Part shown: piece by piece, positions 24,801 through 35,663 of the stretch
How positions within the stretch are numbered: the first letter of the stretch is position 1
Layout: each line of letters begins with the position of its first letter
From: Nematostella vectensis
Lineage: Eukaryota > Cnidaria > Anthozoa > Actiniaria > Edwardsiidae
Assembly (NCBI RefSeq): GCF_932526225.1
Contig: NC_064047.1
Coordinates: 2,789,501 to 2,853,500, forward strand
Direction: 5' to 3'
Length of the DNA stretch: 64,000 nucleotides
Notes under the pieces: generated by a model
Databases searched by the model: none
Told to the model about the DNA's origin: nothing
Seen by the model: the letters and a program-made list of their open reading frames with translations, nothing else
Program-made: the position numbers and the translations under genes

Positions 24801-27129
24801 CAAGCAGGCTAATTCCAACTATGTGTGTGCACTAACCATGAAAAGCTACCTCAACTACCTGTCATGCAGTGCGTGCTTCACCAAACGGAGAGCGTTTTCC
24901 GCGATGATAACACCAAGTACCGCATGCGAGCAGGCTAATTCCAACTAAGTATGCGTGTGCACTTAACATGAAAAGCTACCTCAACTACCTGTCATGCAGT
25001 GCGTGCTTCATTGGGTGCAAGCTTATAAAGTTGTGCTGCATTCTAGTAGTTGAGGTAGGTTTCTATTAGTAATGCGTGCGCAAGCTTATAGCTGGAATGG
25101 CCTATTTCATAATGCTCCTATCAGTGGCTCTTCAAAGTATTGCCCTCTAGTGTAACCCCAGATTTGCTAAACTGGATGAGCCATCTTGATCATTTGCACT
25201 TTAGTTGGGATCTCTATTCTCAAGGTGGGAGGTGCAGTAACTTGGACTAACTGACATAGAATACATGATTCATGACTGCATTGCATTATTTCAAGTTTCA
25301 GAGGTTTTTTTGGTAGTAGGGGAAATGACACATGCACATGTTATCAGGATTATTAATGGAGGTAGACTTTTTGTTGCCCGAAATATTTGCTTTAAGCTAC
25401 AGTATTATGGGTTTGATTTTCCTCTCACCCAAGCTGGTATTGTAAAAAAAGTCAAGTATTTTCCTGAGCTGTGGGCCAACTTTAACTAATCTCCACATAG
25501 TTGATAGAGGAAGACTTCCCTTCTTACTATGATGTCCCCTATAATATCTGGGGTGACCCCTAGGTTTTACCCCTTGGAGTAGCTCCTTGCAGCTTGATAG
25601 TGTTCCCCAAGGCTCTGTTTTAGGTATTTTATTAACTATTTATTTACTGTTTTTTATTCTTTTTCCCCAGGGCCCTATACTTATGGAGCTCAAAACGTAC
25701 CGTTATTATGGACACAGTATGAGTGACCCAGGCACGAGGTGAGTACCTTATTACACTTAATTTTCACTGTATGTTAAAATTTCGAGATGGCAATATATCG
25801 GGACACGATTTTCTATTTTCGTAAAAAACAAATCACTTTATTTTCGCGATTTTGGGAAAATAAAATCAAGCAAACATGTGGAATTAAAATGTGCTGTAGT
25901 CACCAAAACTGAAACAATTTGTAACAAAATGATGAGTGGGCTTAATTTAGTTTCATAAAAATCTATAATCAATATATATCCAACTCAACCCTTACCGTAC
26001 TATATGTACATTAGATGACTAAATAGACATAAAATGACTAATATAAACAAGTGTTTCCATAAAGCTTAAAATGGCCAATATTCCCCCAAAGGCTTCTTGT
26101 GTACTCACTTAATTTTCACGCATCCAAATTTTCCCAACACTTAATTTTCGCGTCACTTTATTTTAGCGAAATTAAAGTGAAGCGAAAATTAAGTGTAATA
26201 AGGTAACCATGTAATGGATGGTTCTCTTGTTATGATAGTGTTTTCACACTGTCAGGCCACAATCAGGTTGCAATTAGGCCACAATCAGGTCACAATTAGG
26301 CCACAATCAGGTCGCATTTATGGTGCAATCTTATAAGTTCCAGTACATCCATAATTATTGCTATTATCAAAAAAATATTTGATAAGTCAAAGAAATGTAC
26401 TGTATCTTTTGCAGTTATCGTTCCCGTGATGAGATTCAATCCGTGCGCAAGACAAGGGATCCGATCACTGGGTTGAGAGAGAAGCTGCTTGACTCAGGAC
26501 TTGCCAGCACAGATGATATTAAGGTAACAAATGTTAGAGAACTACTCACAGGTGGACAGACAGGCGATGGAACATAGAGATGAACGGGCAGACAGAGATC
26601 TAAACAGATGGGCTGACAGAGAGATAGGCATACAGACAGACATAAGACAATTACAGTAAGATAGACAGACAGATGGACAGACAGACACAAAATTATGTAA
26701 TGGAGGGTGAGTAGTCTTAGGTATCATATTAAGGAATTGACAGAAGGAGTGTGCTCTGACAGAAGATAGAGGAAAAAGACAAATACTTGAATAGACAGAT
26801 AGGTAGATAGAGTTGTCAAACAGATGGACCAGCAGATGGATTGAAGGAAAAACAGGTTATGAGGTCATGCCTGCCCACAGCCCCACTCTCCCCCCTTCTA
26901 CCAGTGTGACAGTGTGATTTGAATGACAGTGTGACTTGAATTTTGTTTCTTTCATTTCCAGAAAATTGAGCAAGAGGCTAAAGCTGAAATAGATGAGGCA
27001 GTAGAGTGTGCGAAGAACGACCCAGAACCCCCCCTGGACGACCTCTTTATGCATGTATACTCAGGGGGGACATATGCAGATAGGCAGATCCGTGGCTGTG
27101 ATGTTATGTCATGGCATGCTACCAACTAG
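18891..27129 (+). CDS. PDHA1: Pyruvate dehydrogenase E1 component subunit alpha, mitochondrial
   Basis: Ten exons: 18891-18944, 20134-20205, 22557-22730, 23517-23643, 23907-23998, 24092-24340, 24470-24541, 25671-25738, 26415-26523, 26962-27129. All have GT-AG borders and matching phases, giving 394 codons plus TAG (animal E1 alpha is about 390). The first two exons give an Arg/Ser-rich mitochondrial presequence ([15 protein letters not shown]). The thiamine diphosphate motif runs from GDGAANQG (198-205) to ENNGYG. The regulatory loop [14 protein letters not shown] is intact, with serines 296 and 303 equivalent to human sites 1 and 2, and serine 235 to site 3, so control by PDH kinase/phosphatase is expected. 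The enzyme decarboxylates pyruvate with E1 beta in the matrix, feeding acetyl-CoA to the TCA cycle. The C-terminus (after HVYSGG) diverges from vertebrates. Introns are rich in repeats, but the frame is unbroken. Identity is very secure; only exon 2 (24 codons of presequence) is less certain. Confidence 0.96.
19207..20091. mobile_element. hAT-like non-autonomous element with ATCGAT-rich ends (PDHA1 intron 1)
   Basis: The left end reads GGCATAATTAATCGATGA and the right end, reversed, GGGCGTAATTAATCGATGA. An 8-bp near-duplication (TAGTAATA / GAGTAATA) flanks them, typical in length for hAT elements. Both ends carry dense ATCGATTAATCGAT repeats (19220-19340 and 19925-20080) in inverted orientation. 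The middle (19434-19784, minus) has a 116-codon open frame with no recognisable transposase motif. Confidence 0.6.
20455..22290. repeat. 70-bp minisatellite in PDHA1 intron 2
   Basis: About 26 units of 70 bp, each with GATGGCTGGTTGTAGGTTGG followed by TAGTAGTGGGTGGGTGG. Length variants arise from extra GGTGGTAGTGGGT blocks, mainly after 21100. The sense strand is G-rich. The array ends about 265 bp before the exon 3 acceptor. Frames across it (for example the minus strand at 21949-22515) are repeat artefacts. Confidence 0.95.
24573..25105. mobile_element. Inverted-repeat element with internal tandem duplication (PDHA1 intron 7)
   Basis: The ends TAGGCCATTCCA and TGGAATGGCCTA are inverted repeats. 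Inside, a roughly 129-bp segment is duplicated in tandem (about 24757-24884 and 24886-25013), sharing GAGAGCGTTTTCCG, AGCAGGCTAATTCCAACTA and CATGAAAAGCTACCTCAACT. The first internal block is also an inverted partner of 24586-24650 (CATCTTGTATTTTAAG against CTTAAAATACAAGATG). No coding capacity is seen. Confidence 0.65.
25746..26203. mobile_element. 458-bp TA-flanked MITE inserted at the PDHA1 exon 8 donor
   Basis: The terminal repeats CCTTATTACACTTAATTTTC and its exact complement GAAAATTAAGTGTAATAAGG are flanked by TA on both sides. The insertion point is the TA inside GTGAGTA, so only GTGAG of the original donor precedes it. Internally it holds inverted TTTATTTTCGCG/CGCGAAAATAAA-like segments. 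A further terminal copy occurs at 50567-50589. Confidence 0.85.
26560..26690. repeat. (GACA)n-like low complexity in PDHA1 intron 9
   Basis: Imperfect GACAGACAGATGGACAGACA runs follow the exon 9 donor region. They explain the Cys/Leu/Ser-rich minus-strand frames here. Confidence 0.8.
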
Positions 27130-27373
27130 ACCCAGGGCCCAGAATCCACAGTTAGCAGAGCAAGGACTAGAGACTAGAGTGCAGGCTGAAGAAAAAAAAC
27201 AGAGTTACTGGAGTTCACCTCTTTAGATACCTATGTGTAAAGCCTGTGCAATCTTTGAAGTTTCCTTTGAAAGCCAAATTATCCTAAAACTCTAATGTGA
27301 AGCTGAAAGTGAGCTTATTCAGTGATTCTTGTTTCACTTTGAGGTCTGCAGGTATGCCTGTTTTTATCTGTAA

Positions 27374-27379
27374 AATAAA
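27374..27379 (+). terminator. Candidate PDHA1 polyadenylation signal AATAAA
   Basis: This AATAAA lies 245 bp after the PDHA1 stop codon and is the first canonical signal seen there. A T-rich tract follows at about 27420-27470. Usage is inferred. Confidence 0.5.
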
Positions 27380-28259
27380 TTTCAAATTCTATAATTAAAA
27401 AGAAATCATTTGACTGCTCATTTGCCTTTAAATGTCATCTTCTCATTGATCCTTTTTCATTTTTGTGTTGTGTAGAAGAACTCATACTAGTCCATGATAA
27501 AACACACATGCTCCTATCGGCTAATTTTAAGGGCCAAATGCATTTTAGACAGAAGCATTTTAGACCTGAGGCATTTTAGACCTGTCATTTTAGACAGAAG
27601 CAAAACTGAACCCACTCGTCAAATTGTCAGAGCCTTAGGCAGCCATGTTTCATGTTCTTTGGACTTAAATAATTGTAAATAATTTATGAAATTGGGTGAC
27701 ATGACATCACATCATTAACCACAGCAGTGACCGGGCAGGGGGCAGTCCCGCTATTCCCTATTATATAACCGAATTTTTAAAAGAAATGGCAGCTAAATTC
27801 TCAAATTTACCTCCTGTCGTATGTTTATACTATGTTGGTGGCCCCTTCTTTTGTCCGAAGGTACCCCACCCAGGGTTCAAAATAGCTGCCGACGATAGCC
27901 GGCTTTTTTCTTGTCTTTGCCGGCTCTTTTTTTCTGTATCCCCTTCTCATATATTTAGTATGCAGGCTTTTTTATTCCCACCAAAATCCACAAAGCCGGC
28001 AAAATCTAGCAGATTTGGAAAGGTCCCGAAACAGCAGGAAAATCGTTAAGAACGCTAGGGCAAACCTAAATTGCTCTGAAAAGAATTTTCGAACTCTCAA
28101 ACTACCGAGTGTATTTTGAATCCATTTTTTTATTTGGGGGGGGGGGGGGGTGAGGGGGGATTAAGTGTCATAATACCTAGTGTCATATGCTTAAATGCTT
28201 AATGCTTAAATGTTAGACCCTATTAAAGCTTGCGCTTATTTCTAGGGGGCGCCAAGGTA
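27380..28259. other. Intergenic spacer between PDHA1 and the LINE
   Basis: No supported gene. A short motif CATTTTAGACAGAAG repeats imperfectly at 27538-27600, and a 15-16 bp G-run lies near 28136-28150. The short frame at 27786-28049 has no recognisable domain. Confidence 0.5.
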
Positions 28260-29845
28260 TTATAGGCGGCGAAGGTGGCCAGGGATCCGTAAGGATCTTA
28301 AGACTGGCAGTGCACTTGATTTAAAGGAGTCAATCGACGAGGACTCGACAACCTCGGAGGGAAGCAAGTTCCAAGTCCTGATAGTTCTAGGAAAAAAAGA
28401 GTATGAGTGGGAAAGTACATTGGACTGAATCTGGTTATATTTAGAGGAGTTTGTTCTGGACGGTCGAAGGTTTGGCTGAAATTGTTGAGGTAGAGCAATG
28501 TTCACTAAATTGTTGCGGATTTTATAGAAGAGGCATAGTTGGGCGAGCTGACGTCGCACTTCAAGCGAGTCCCAATTCAGGGATTTAACAAGGTCAGATG
28601 AGCTTGCCCTGGGGTCGTAGGTACCAGTAACGAAACGCGCCGCATTTTTCTGCACTTGCTCTAATTTATTGATGTCTCTATCCGTGAAGGGGTTCCATAC
28701 TGGAGAAGCATATTCCATGACCGGTCTTATCATTGAAAAGTACGCACGTTCCTTTACACTCTGAGAACAGGGTTTAAGGGTACGTCGTAATAATCCAAGA
28801 GTCTTGTTGGCTTTCAAAGAGACTTTACAACAATGCCTACTCCAGCGGAGATCGTGTGCAACGCGGATCCCTAGATAGTCATGCTCGTCTGTAGAATTCA
28901 GGAGCTGGGAGCCTAGCGAGTAGTTGAACAAGCTGCTATTTCTCTTCAAGGTGATCGGCAGTAATTGGCATTTAGAGGCATTAAACTCCATCTGCCAAGT
29001 CCGAGCCCAGGCTTCAAGGTTGCATAGATCGTGTTGGAGGGACACATGGTCAGCTGGAGATCGAATGGTCCTGTAGACCACTGTGTCATCTGCAAATAGG
29101 CGAGTTACCGAGCTGCATTGGTCAACAATGTCGTTAATGAACACAAGAAAGAGGGTTGGGCCAAGCACGGTCCCCTGGGGGACACCTGATGTCACAGGAA
29201 CCTGACTGGAATGGGACCCGTCAACTACTACGAACTGATTTCGGTTGTTTAGAAAGGCTTCAATCCAACCAAGAGTCTTTCCACGTATGCCACAGTGATG
29301 TAGTTTATGGGATAGCTTTGCGTGGGACACCTTGTCGAAGGCCTTGCTAAAGTCGAGCATAATGGCATCTACCTGGCCATGAGAATTAAGTGTGCTGGCC
29401 CAGTCATGTGTAGCAAGAATCAATTGAGTCTCACAGGAGAAACCGCTGCGGAAGCCATGTTGCAGGTCTGACAGGATATTAAAAGCAGATAGATGTTTGT
29501 TTAAATGGCTTAGCACAATGTGTTCCATGACTTTACAGGAGAGGCACGTAAGAGAGATAGGGCGGTAATTGCCGGGGTTGTCACGGTTATCCTTCTTGTG
29601 GACTGGGACTACTTTGGCGGTAGACCAGTCTAGAGGGAGCGTCCCCTTATCGTAACTCTGTTGGAAGATGATGCATAACATGTTGGCTAGGTAGTTTGAC
29701 AAGTCGTGTAGGATGCGTGCTGGAAGTTCATCTGGGCCTGAGGCCTTGCATGTCTGCATATTGTCTAGTTGTTTTTTAATGCCAGTAGGGGTGAAAATGA
29801 TATCACTAATATGCGGAAACGGGCTTGGGTCATAGGCCTGTCACT
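28260..29845 (-). mobile_element. 5'-truncated LINE reverse transcriptase (jockey/CR1-like)
   Basis: A frame with no in-frame stop runs from about 29835 to the TAA at 28260; from its first Met at 29759 it is 499 codons. It opens with YDPSPFPHISDIIF and KASGPDELPARIL, then NYRPISL, LDFSKAFDKV, SGVPQGTVLGP and the catalytic FADDTVVY: the ordered RT palm motifs of non-LTR retrotransposons. The C-terminal part (QKNAARFVTG, WNLLPSEVV) is typical of jockey/CR1-group ORF2. The endonuclease domain is absent, so the copy is 5'-truncated at about 29840. The intact RT frame suggests a young insertion between PDHA1 and the dehydrogenase, antisense to both. Confidence 0.92.
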
Positions 29846-29915
29846 CAGACGCCTCATATTAAATCTTCCACGTGACTCAACCAGCAACGCCTGACGAAAC
29901 TTGCAAAACCTGAAA

Positions 29916-30137
29916 ATGTTTATTGTCACTGTTTGCACCCTTCTCTTTGTTTACCTTGCGTACAGACTTCTCAGATCGTTCTTGTATCCCAGAAAGCTCA
30001 TAACCGACGTGTCACACAAGTATGTCCTCGTAACTGGCTGCGACTCGGGTTTTGGTAGAGCGACGGCCGTTCATTTGGATGGTCTTGGTGTTAATGTCAT
30101 CGCTTGTTTCCTTGAAGGCACAGGAGTTTTAAACTAA
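29916..30137 (+). pseudogene. Truncated duplicate of the SDR first exon
   Basis: This encodes a start, the hydrophobic anchor and the NAD(P)-binding motif TGCDSGFG in a stretch nearly identical to codons 1-63 of the dehydrogenase at 30346 (RLLRSFLYP, LITDVSHKYVL, AVHLDGLG). After VIACFLEGTG similarity ends and the frame stops at 30137, where a dispersed repeat begins. No donor or later exons follow before the intact copy. It is best read as a tandem exon-1 duplication interrupted by a repeat. It might still serve as an alternative first exon, but no usable splice site was seen. Confidence 0.75.
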
Positions 30138-30185
30138 GGAACAGAGGGGAGGGGGAATTTCATCTTTTTTGTCTCCTCTAGTCTC
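30118..30185 (+). repeat. Dispersed repeat, copy at 36470-36545
   Basis: AACTAAGGAACAGAGGGG and a following TTTGTCTCCTCTAGT-like tract recur at 36485-36535 (AACTAAGGAACAGAGGGG, TTTGTCTGCTCTAGT). The first copy sits exactly where the duplicated SDR exon loses similarity, marking the break point. Confidence 0.6.
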
Positions 30186-30345
30186 CAGCCAAAATATACC
30201 TATACAACTATTCAAATGATTTCCCTACCCATCCCCGGGGGTCAAGAGCTTGGGGAAATAAGTATGAGTATAGTGCATAATAATTTCTCGCGTGACAGTA
30301 AAACTATCGTTCACCTCAGGGGGGGGTAGTGACGCGGAACCAGCC

Positions 30346-33300
30346 ATGTTTGTAGTCACGGTTTTCACCCTTCTTGCTGTTTACTTCGCGTACAGACTTC
30401 TCAGATCGTTCTTGTATCCCAAAAAGCTCATAACCGACGTGTCACACAAGTATGTCCTCATAACTGGCTGCGACTCGGGTTTTGGTAGAGTGACGGCCGT
30501 TCATTTGGATGGTCTTGGTGTTCATGTCATCGCTTGTTGCCTGACTGAAAAGGGAGCTGAGAATCTGAGAAACGAATGCAGTGAAAGACTTAGAGCTCTA
30601 TTGCTAGATGTTACGAGCTCCGTGAATGTTCAAGATGTTTATGAAACTGTGAAACGGATAGTACCTCCGAACATAGGTAAGTGGGAAGGGGCAGGCTTAT
30701 ATAAAGCAGGGTTAATGGTCCGTGAGCAATGGTGGTAGACGGTTTTGATGCCGGCTTTAGCCTGCAATGCAGGCGTTACCCGGAGTTATTTTTTATAGCG
30801 AAAAAGCGGCCTCGAGCAATTCATAGCCGCCATCTTGGAATTTGGGCAAAAATCCAAAATGGCGGCTATAAAAACACCGGGTAAACGCCATTGCAGGCTA
30901 TGCGGACTTGGGGCATCGCAATCGAGTATTCGGTAATCGTATTTGTTCGATATTTGCAGGTTTGTGGGGACTCGTGAATAACGCTGGCACCCTAGACGTT
31001 GGTCCAATCGAGTGGCTTCCACTCAGCTCTTACAAACATGTTGCTGATGTCAATCTTTGGGGTGTGATTGACGTCACCAAGGCGTTCTTGCCACTGGTAC
31101 AGCAGGCTCATGGCCGAGTAGTGAACGTATCAAGTATAACAGGTATGCACCTGTTTCAAATAACATTGCACTCGGAAATCGATGTATCGTAGCTCGCATA
31201 GTGCTTCATGTGTAGCGTGTAAATGGCTGAATCCTTGTATCGGAAAGCCATATGAATTCATAGAAACACGACAATAATTCTACAGCCTTTGAAGCCTGGA
31301 TTTCCTTTTTCTTGCGCTTATTTGCTTATTTATTTGATACCCTTGAAGCACTGGGGGTTACGATGCATCGATCCTCCGAGCGCAACCTTATTTGAAATAG
31401 GTGTATACAGTCGATTGACAAACGTTGTCGTCAACCGGCGGCTTCGCGACTACGCGACAAGCCTGCATATAAGCATGGGTAAAAAACATTGAACCGCCTA
31501 GTTGCATACAGTATATGAGCCACAGCATAACTTCAGGAGACGCGGTGGCTAATATATGCAGCTTGGCGCTTCAGAGGTTTTTACCCTGCATATATGCGGC
31601 CTTATCGCGTTGTCGCGAAGCCGGTTGACGCCGATTTACGGTCAACTCGCCACCAAAGCCAACTCATCACCACCAATGGTCAACTCGCCACTGGCGGCGA
31701 GTTCACCATTGGTGGTCGCGAGTTGGTATGCAACATTATACGATGAAATTGAAGTAGCTTGACTAAAAGAAATTGAAGTAGACTAACAAACAAAACTATT
31801 CGATGTCAGTCGACTGTATGTTGGTTAATACATAATCCCTTTGCGTTTTTACCAAAGTTAAAATTTCAGACCCAGTGCAATGCATTCAGTTCATATTTCT
31901 TTTGGTTGCGTTTATACAAAGTATCCATGCTTGGTGCACATTCCTAAATTTGCACCCTCCCACAAAACGTTCTTAATTATGGACTACCGGCTAGGACTTC
32001 AAGACACACTCTATTGCCTCATCAATTTCAGCTCTAGCCCCTTTCTCAATTCTTTGTTCTTTATTTCACCCTACAATACTATCATACTTGCCTGTCTAAC
32101 CCTCTTTTGACCATTTATCAAACAATTCAGGTCGTTTCTGCCCCAAGTTCTTATCTGCATATGCCATCAGCAAGTATGGGATAGAGGCGTTTTCTGATGC
32201 ACTGCGCCGAGAAATGCGCCCCTTTGGGGTTAAAGTCAGTATTGTAGAACCTGAGGGCTTTAAAACAAACATCGCGACTGGATTCTTGGATAGAGTGAAA
32301 CAGCATTGGAAGAACCTCAGTGAGGAATTGAAAGCTGTCTATGGGGAAAGGTTTCTTAACAGGGGTGAGTACAAGATATACCCTGTCTTTTGGATTGTGT
32401 TTTAGGAAGATTTGGTTTGACGATTTGCTTCTTTTACTCCAATTCAGCATTCATCATTTTAATCGATAATCACTCATCTTGATCGAGATCATATCACCTG
32501 TTTACGCACAACGCGAAAACCTAACGTTGTTTATTTTGTTCGCGGAGCTCCATAGGTATGGAAATATGGTATAGTTATGCGACTCGGTTTTTGTGGTTAT
32601 CGCGCGGCTACCGTGTGGTGTCACAATCCATACATCCAGCCAGCCAGCCAGCAAATCAATCATGCAACTCCCAGGCCCTACTCTGCCTAACCCTTTTAAG
32701 TTTTTTTTACAGCCTCGCATTTTAGTGCTTCAAAGTTCACAAAAAACAAGGCAGCTAGAAAATAATATTCAATAAGAAAATATACGGATTCAAATGGGCT
32801 GATTGTGGTCGAGGGAACCGTTTTGTCTAAAGAAACTGAGAAGCCTACGTACAAGCCGATAGTAAAATCTACCCTCCTCCAGTGTTCCGGGAGTAAATCC
32901 CTTCAGTCGCGTTCTTCTTCAATTGTAAAAGCTAAGGACAGATTTTTTTTTTCTTTTTTGGTCCTGATGTGTTTTTAAAAGTGCAGAGTCGAATTGTGTT
33001 CATAGTAACAACCTTTTTATTGCTATTGATCATTAGTGTAATTCTCTTCCTAATAATTCATTGAGTATTATATTCTTGTATACACTAAAATTTAAGAACA
33101 TCCTAAAAAACATATTCCGCCTTAAAATATCCAAAAAATAAGAACGGCCCAGCCTCAACTGGAGATTAGACGTCCTTATAAAAGAATAAAGTAATTAGGG
33201 CTCAATCAATTATGCCAATCACAACATCATTTCTTCAATGCAACTGTGCATTTTTAGCCGTAAAACTCCTCCTTACCTTAGCAAAGCCAGGGAGACTTTT

Positions 33301-34285
33301 GAGACGTTTTTCACGATCCACACAGACATGGAAGCCAATAAACTGCTTGCAACCAATCAGCGTTTAAGCATTTGCTTTCTTAGCCTATCAAAATCAACAT
33401 AGAAATGGGTGATAAATCAATGACAACCGGCAAACCAGAGGAAATGTTCATGTATCGAATAATAAAAATACGCTATTTTATTACAAGTGGGGAGGAGGTG
33501 AACCGAGATGACGAGTTAATTTGTAAAAATGTATAAAAAGGATTAGGATATGTGAAGTGGTGTAGAATGAGCCAAAATCATGTTGTCATGTCCTGAGCGT
33601 GTCTCTCGCTGAAGTTTGGTCTTCGTCGGGGTTGGGGGGAGGGGGGGATGGGATGGGATGGGTACAAAACCCTAGTTTCGAGTGGCAACATATCAAACAT
33701 ATTCCCCACGGATAGTGTCATTTGTACGTATTGTCTCATATGGGCATTGATGCCCATGTTAGAAGAGCTAAAGTTTTAAGGCTCCCTGATCTACAGAAAA
33801 CATGGTGAAAAATGCTGATTCCTGTCAATTTGACACTCGAGGCAAAAGTTTGTCAAGAAAAACTTGATCACTTGGTCAAAGCTTTTTCTTACTAATCTTG
33901 AAAAGTCCTTAGACCCAGGCCTCCAAGAGATTGACCTAGCGTGTTTGAAGGTCACTCAAATATTGATATGATAAAGCTGGCTCCACTTTTAGGCAGTGCC
34001 TAAATCAATATATTACAATTTTACCTTTTTTCAGCCCTTGAGATATGGGATCCCAAGAATGCTCACAAGCAAGTGTGTCCCGACTTGAGCCCAGTTGTAA
34101 ATGCCATCACTGATGGACTTCTCTCTTATTCGCCGCAAACCCGCTATGTGGTTGGTGGGTTTGGCTGTCACGTGATCCTCGCGGTCGCCAGTTTACCTGG
34201 TTCCATAGCTGACTGGTGCTTTCGACTCATTTTCAGTAGAATGGATGGAGCTCCACCTGAACCAGAGATTTGCAAACAGAAGTGA
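30346..34285 (+). CDS. Short-chain dehydrogenase/reductase, retinol/17-beta-hydroxysteroid dehydrogenase type (SDR9C/BDH-like)
   Basis: Four exons: 30346-30676, 30960-31142, 32131-32364, 34035-34285. Phases match and the product is 332 residues, near the 315-345 of the family. An N-terminal hydrophobic anchor covers residues about 2-24, pointing to ER or mitochondrial membrane attachment. The NAD(P) motif TGCDSGFG is at 40-47, NNAG at 117-120, the catalytic serine in VVNVSSITG at about 168-169, and the catalytic pair in YAISK at 182/186. TGCDSGFG followed by WGLVNNAG is characteristic of retinol dehydrogenases, HSD17B6-like enzymes and BDH1. The exact substrate (retinol, hydroxysteroid or 3-hydroxybutyrate) cannot be told from sequence alone. 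The ATG at 30346 is chosen because an upstream in-frame GTG lacks the anchor context. Its introns hold several MITEs. A broken first-exon copy lies 430 bp upstream. Confidence 0.93.
30758..30900. mobile_element. 143-bp MITE in SDR intron 1
   Basis: The ends TAGCCTGCAATGCAGGCGTT and CGCCATTGCAGGCTA, with CCGG at the inner edges, form imperfect inverted repeats. The interior carries GCCGCCATCTTGGAATTTGG paired with CCAAAATGGCGGCTATAAAA, so the whole element folds back. Confidence 0.7.
31404..31818. mobile_element. TA-flanked inverted-repeat element with nested palindromes (SDR intron 2)
   Basis: The outer ends TATACAGTCGATTGACA and TGTCAGTCGACTGTATG are inverted. Inside, a second pair of about 60-bp arms (about 31429-31492 and 31571-31632) shares GGCTTCGCGAC and CATATAAGCATGGGTAAAAA-like sequence. 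A third hairpin centres on 31690 (CCACCAATGGTGAACTCGCC type). No coding capacity is seen. Confidence 0.6.
32574..32700. repeat. Dispersed repeat shared with 54037-54140
   Basis: TATGCGACTCGGTTTTTGTG, TATCGCGCGGCTACC and GCAACTCCCAGGCCC also occur at 54037-54120 with small changes. Length and spread suggest a SINE or MITE fragment. This copy lies in intron 3 of the dehydrogenase. Confidence 0.65.
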
Positions 34286-34649
34286 TAGGAAATAATAGTG
34301 AATGAAAATGCATGTTTTTTCTCGTTGCCGTTGTTTGGTTTTTATTGTGCTTTTTATTGTGTATCTGTGTTGAGATCAAGGTTTTCTTTGAACGTTGAAG
34401 TCATCCCGGAAGAAGATGAGGGGATATCACTAAATATAACAGGAGGAAGATATTTTTACTCTAGGTACCATTCATCACAGAATATAAAGTAGTATTCGAT
34501 TTCAAGCCTCGGAATGGTTAGGAGATTGTTTTTACTCTTAATCACTATCAGCATCATGATATTTGTTGTTGTTGTTATTAGAATTCTTGTGCATTAATTA
34601 CTTTTTAGGGCCAGTAGTTTTGTAAGTGTATCAAGTGTTACCCTCTTTA

Positions 34650-34655
34650 AATAAA
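34650..34655 (+). terminator. Candidate SDR polyadenylation signal AATAAA
   Basis: Canonical hexamer 365 bp after the SDR stop codon. It is the first one found downstream. Confidence 0.45.
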
Positions 34656-35201
34656 GATAGTAATATCACATGGGTACCCTGTGTTGTATCCAGATCGTGA
34701 ACAATGGCATTTCTGTTATGGTTACCCTGTGGTATGTGTTACCATGTAACGTCAAGACTACATACCACAGCCCCGTGGGCAAATCCTAGTTGAAAAATCA
34801 TTATCGTTGTGTGAAGACGACCTAAAAAAGTGAAAACGCTATAAAAAGCACTGATAGTGATAGTAAACAAGGAAAAAAAAATATCGAGGACATGGCCGAG
34901 AATCGAACCTCGTCCAGATCAGGCAAAATGAGAAAAAATAGACCATACTTCTAGACATGCGCTGAAACGCCGTATGAAAGCATAAAGCTTTACGGAAAAG
35001 CTGGAGATTTCGGCCCCAGCACCGCTATCTAGCGAACTGTACAACCCAAAGGGACCTGAGGTACCCGCGCATTAATGGGGAGGCAATAACCAGGATCCCA
35101 GGCCTGTCTTAGTCGGTTACGCCACGCACAGCTCGCTGAGATATAGACGGAAAAATATCGGGGTCTTTTTCACGCTTGCGTAATGTAGTGTTGTCTTCGT
35201 C

Positions 35202-35663
35202 ATGTGCAGCACACTACGACCTAGGTTTACACTGCTGCCTTTAGCCTTTGTTCTTCTTTGTCCAGTCACCCACGTGCATATGGTAATTTTTGTGCTCAGA
35301 ACAACAAAAGCAAGCTACAGTACAGTGGACTGTAAATCAGATTTTTCTGTTTATCTCATTACTTGCTCTATGTGTAGTAAGCAATACGTAGGTTCTACTA
35401 TCAATAGTTTTAGGAAGCGTTTTAATAATAATAATAATCACAAGAGTAGCTTAAATAAGCACCCTAGATTACCGGTTAGTGAAAGAGTTAAGGAAGACCT
35501 TATCTATCAACACTTTCATTGCGACAATCATTTAGGTATTAGTAATGTTAGGGTACAACTTAAAGAGAAGTGTAACTCTGAGGCTCAGCTTAGGGAAAGG
35601 GAAGGCCAGTATGGGCTTATCGGCTTAATAAGTCTATCTTCCCGCGGGGAGATTTGCAAATAG
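35202..35663 (+). mobile_element. Penelope-like element fragment, GIY-YIG endonuclease domain
   Basis: The frame contains VYLITCSMCSKQYVGST followed by an Arg-rich helix (FRKRFNN) and a late LREREGQYGLIGL. This matches the GIY-x10-11-YIG-like core and the CxxC-KQYVG signature of Penelope-element endonucleases. The run of asparagines in the middle is a small AAT microsatellite expansion. No reverse transcriptase is found upstream, so only the C-terminal part of the polyprotein remains. It ends with a stop at 35663. Confidence 0.82.

Noticed and set aside
34890..35135. tRNA-like T-arm GGTTCGATTCTCG on the minus strand
   Set aside because: No matching acceptor stem, D-arm or anticodon arm within 75 bp. 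Could be a SINE relic but too weak to call.
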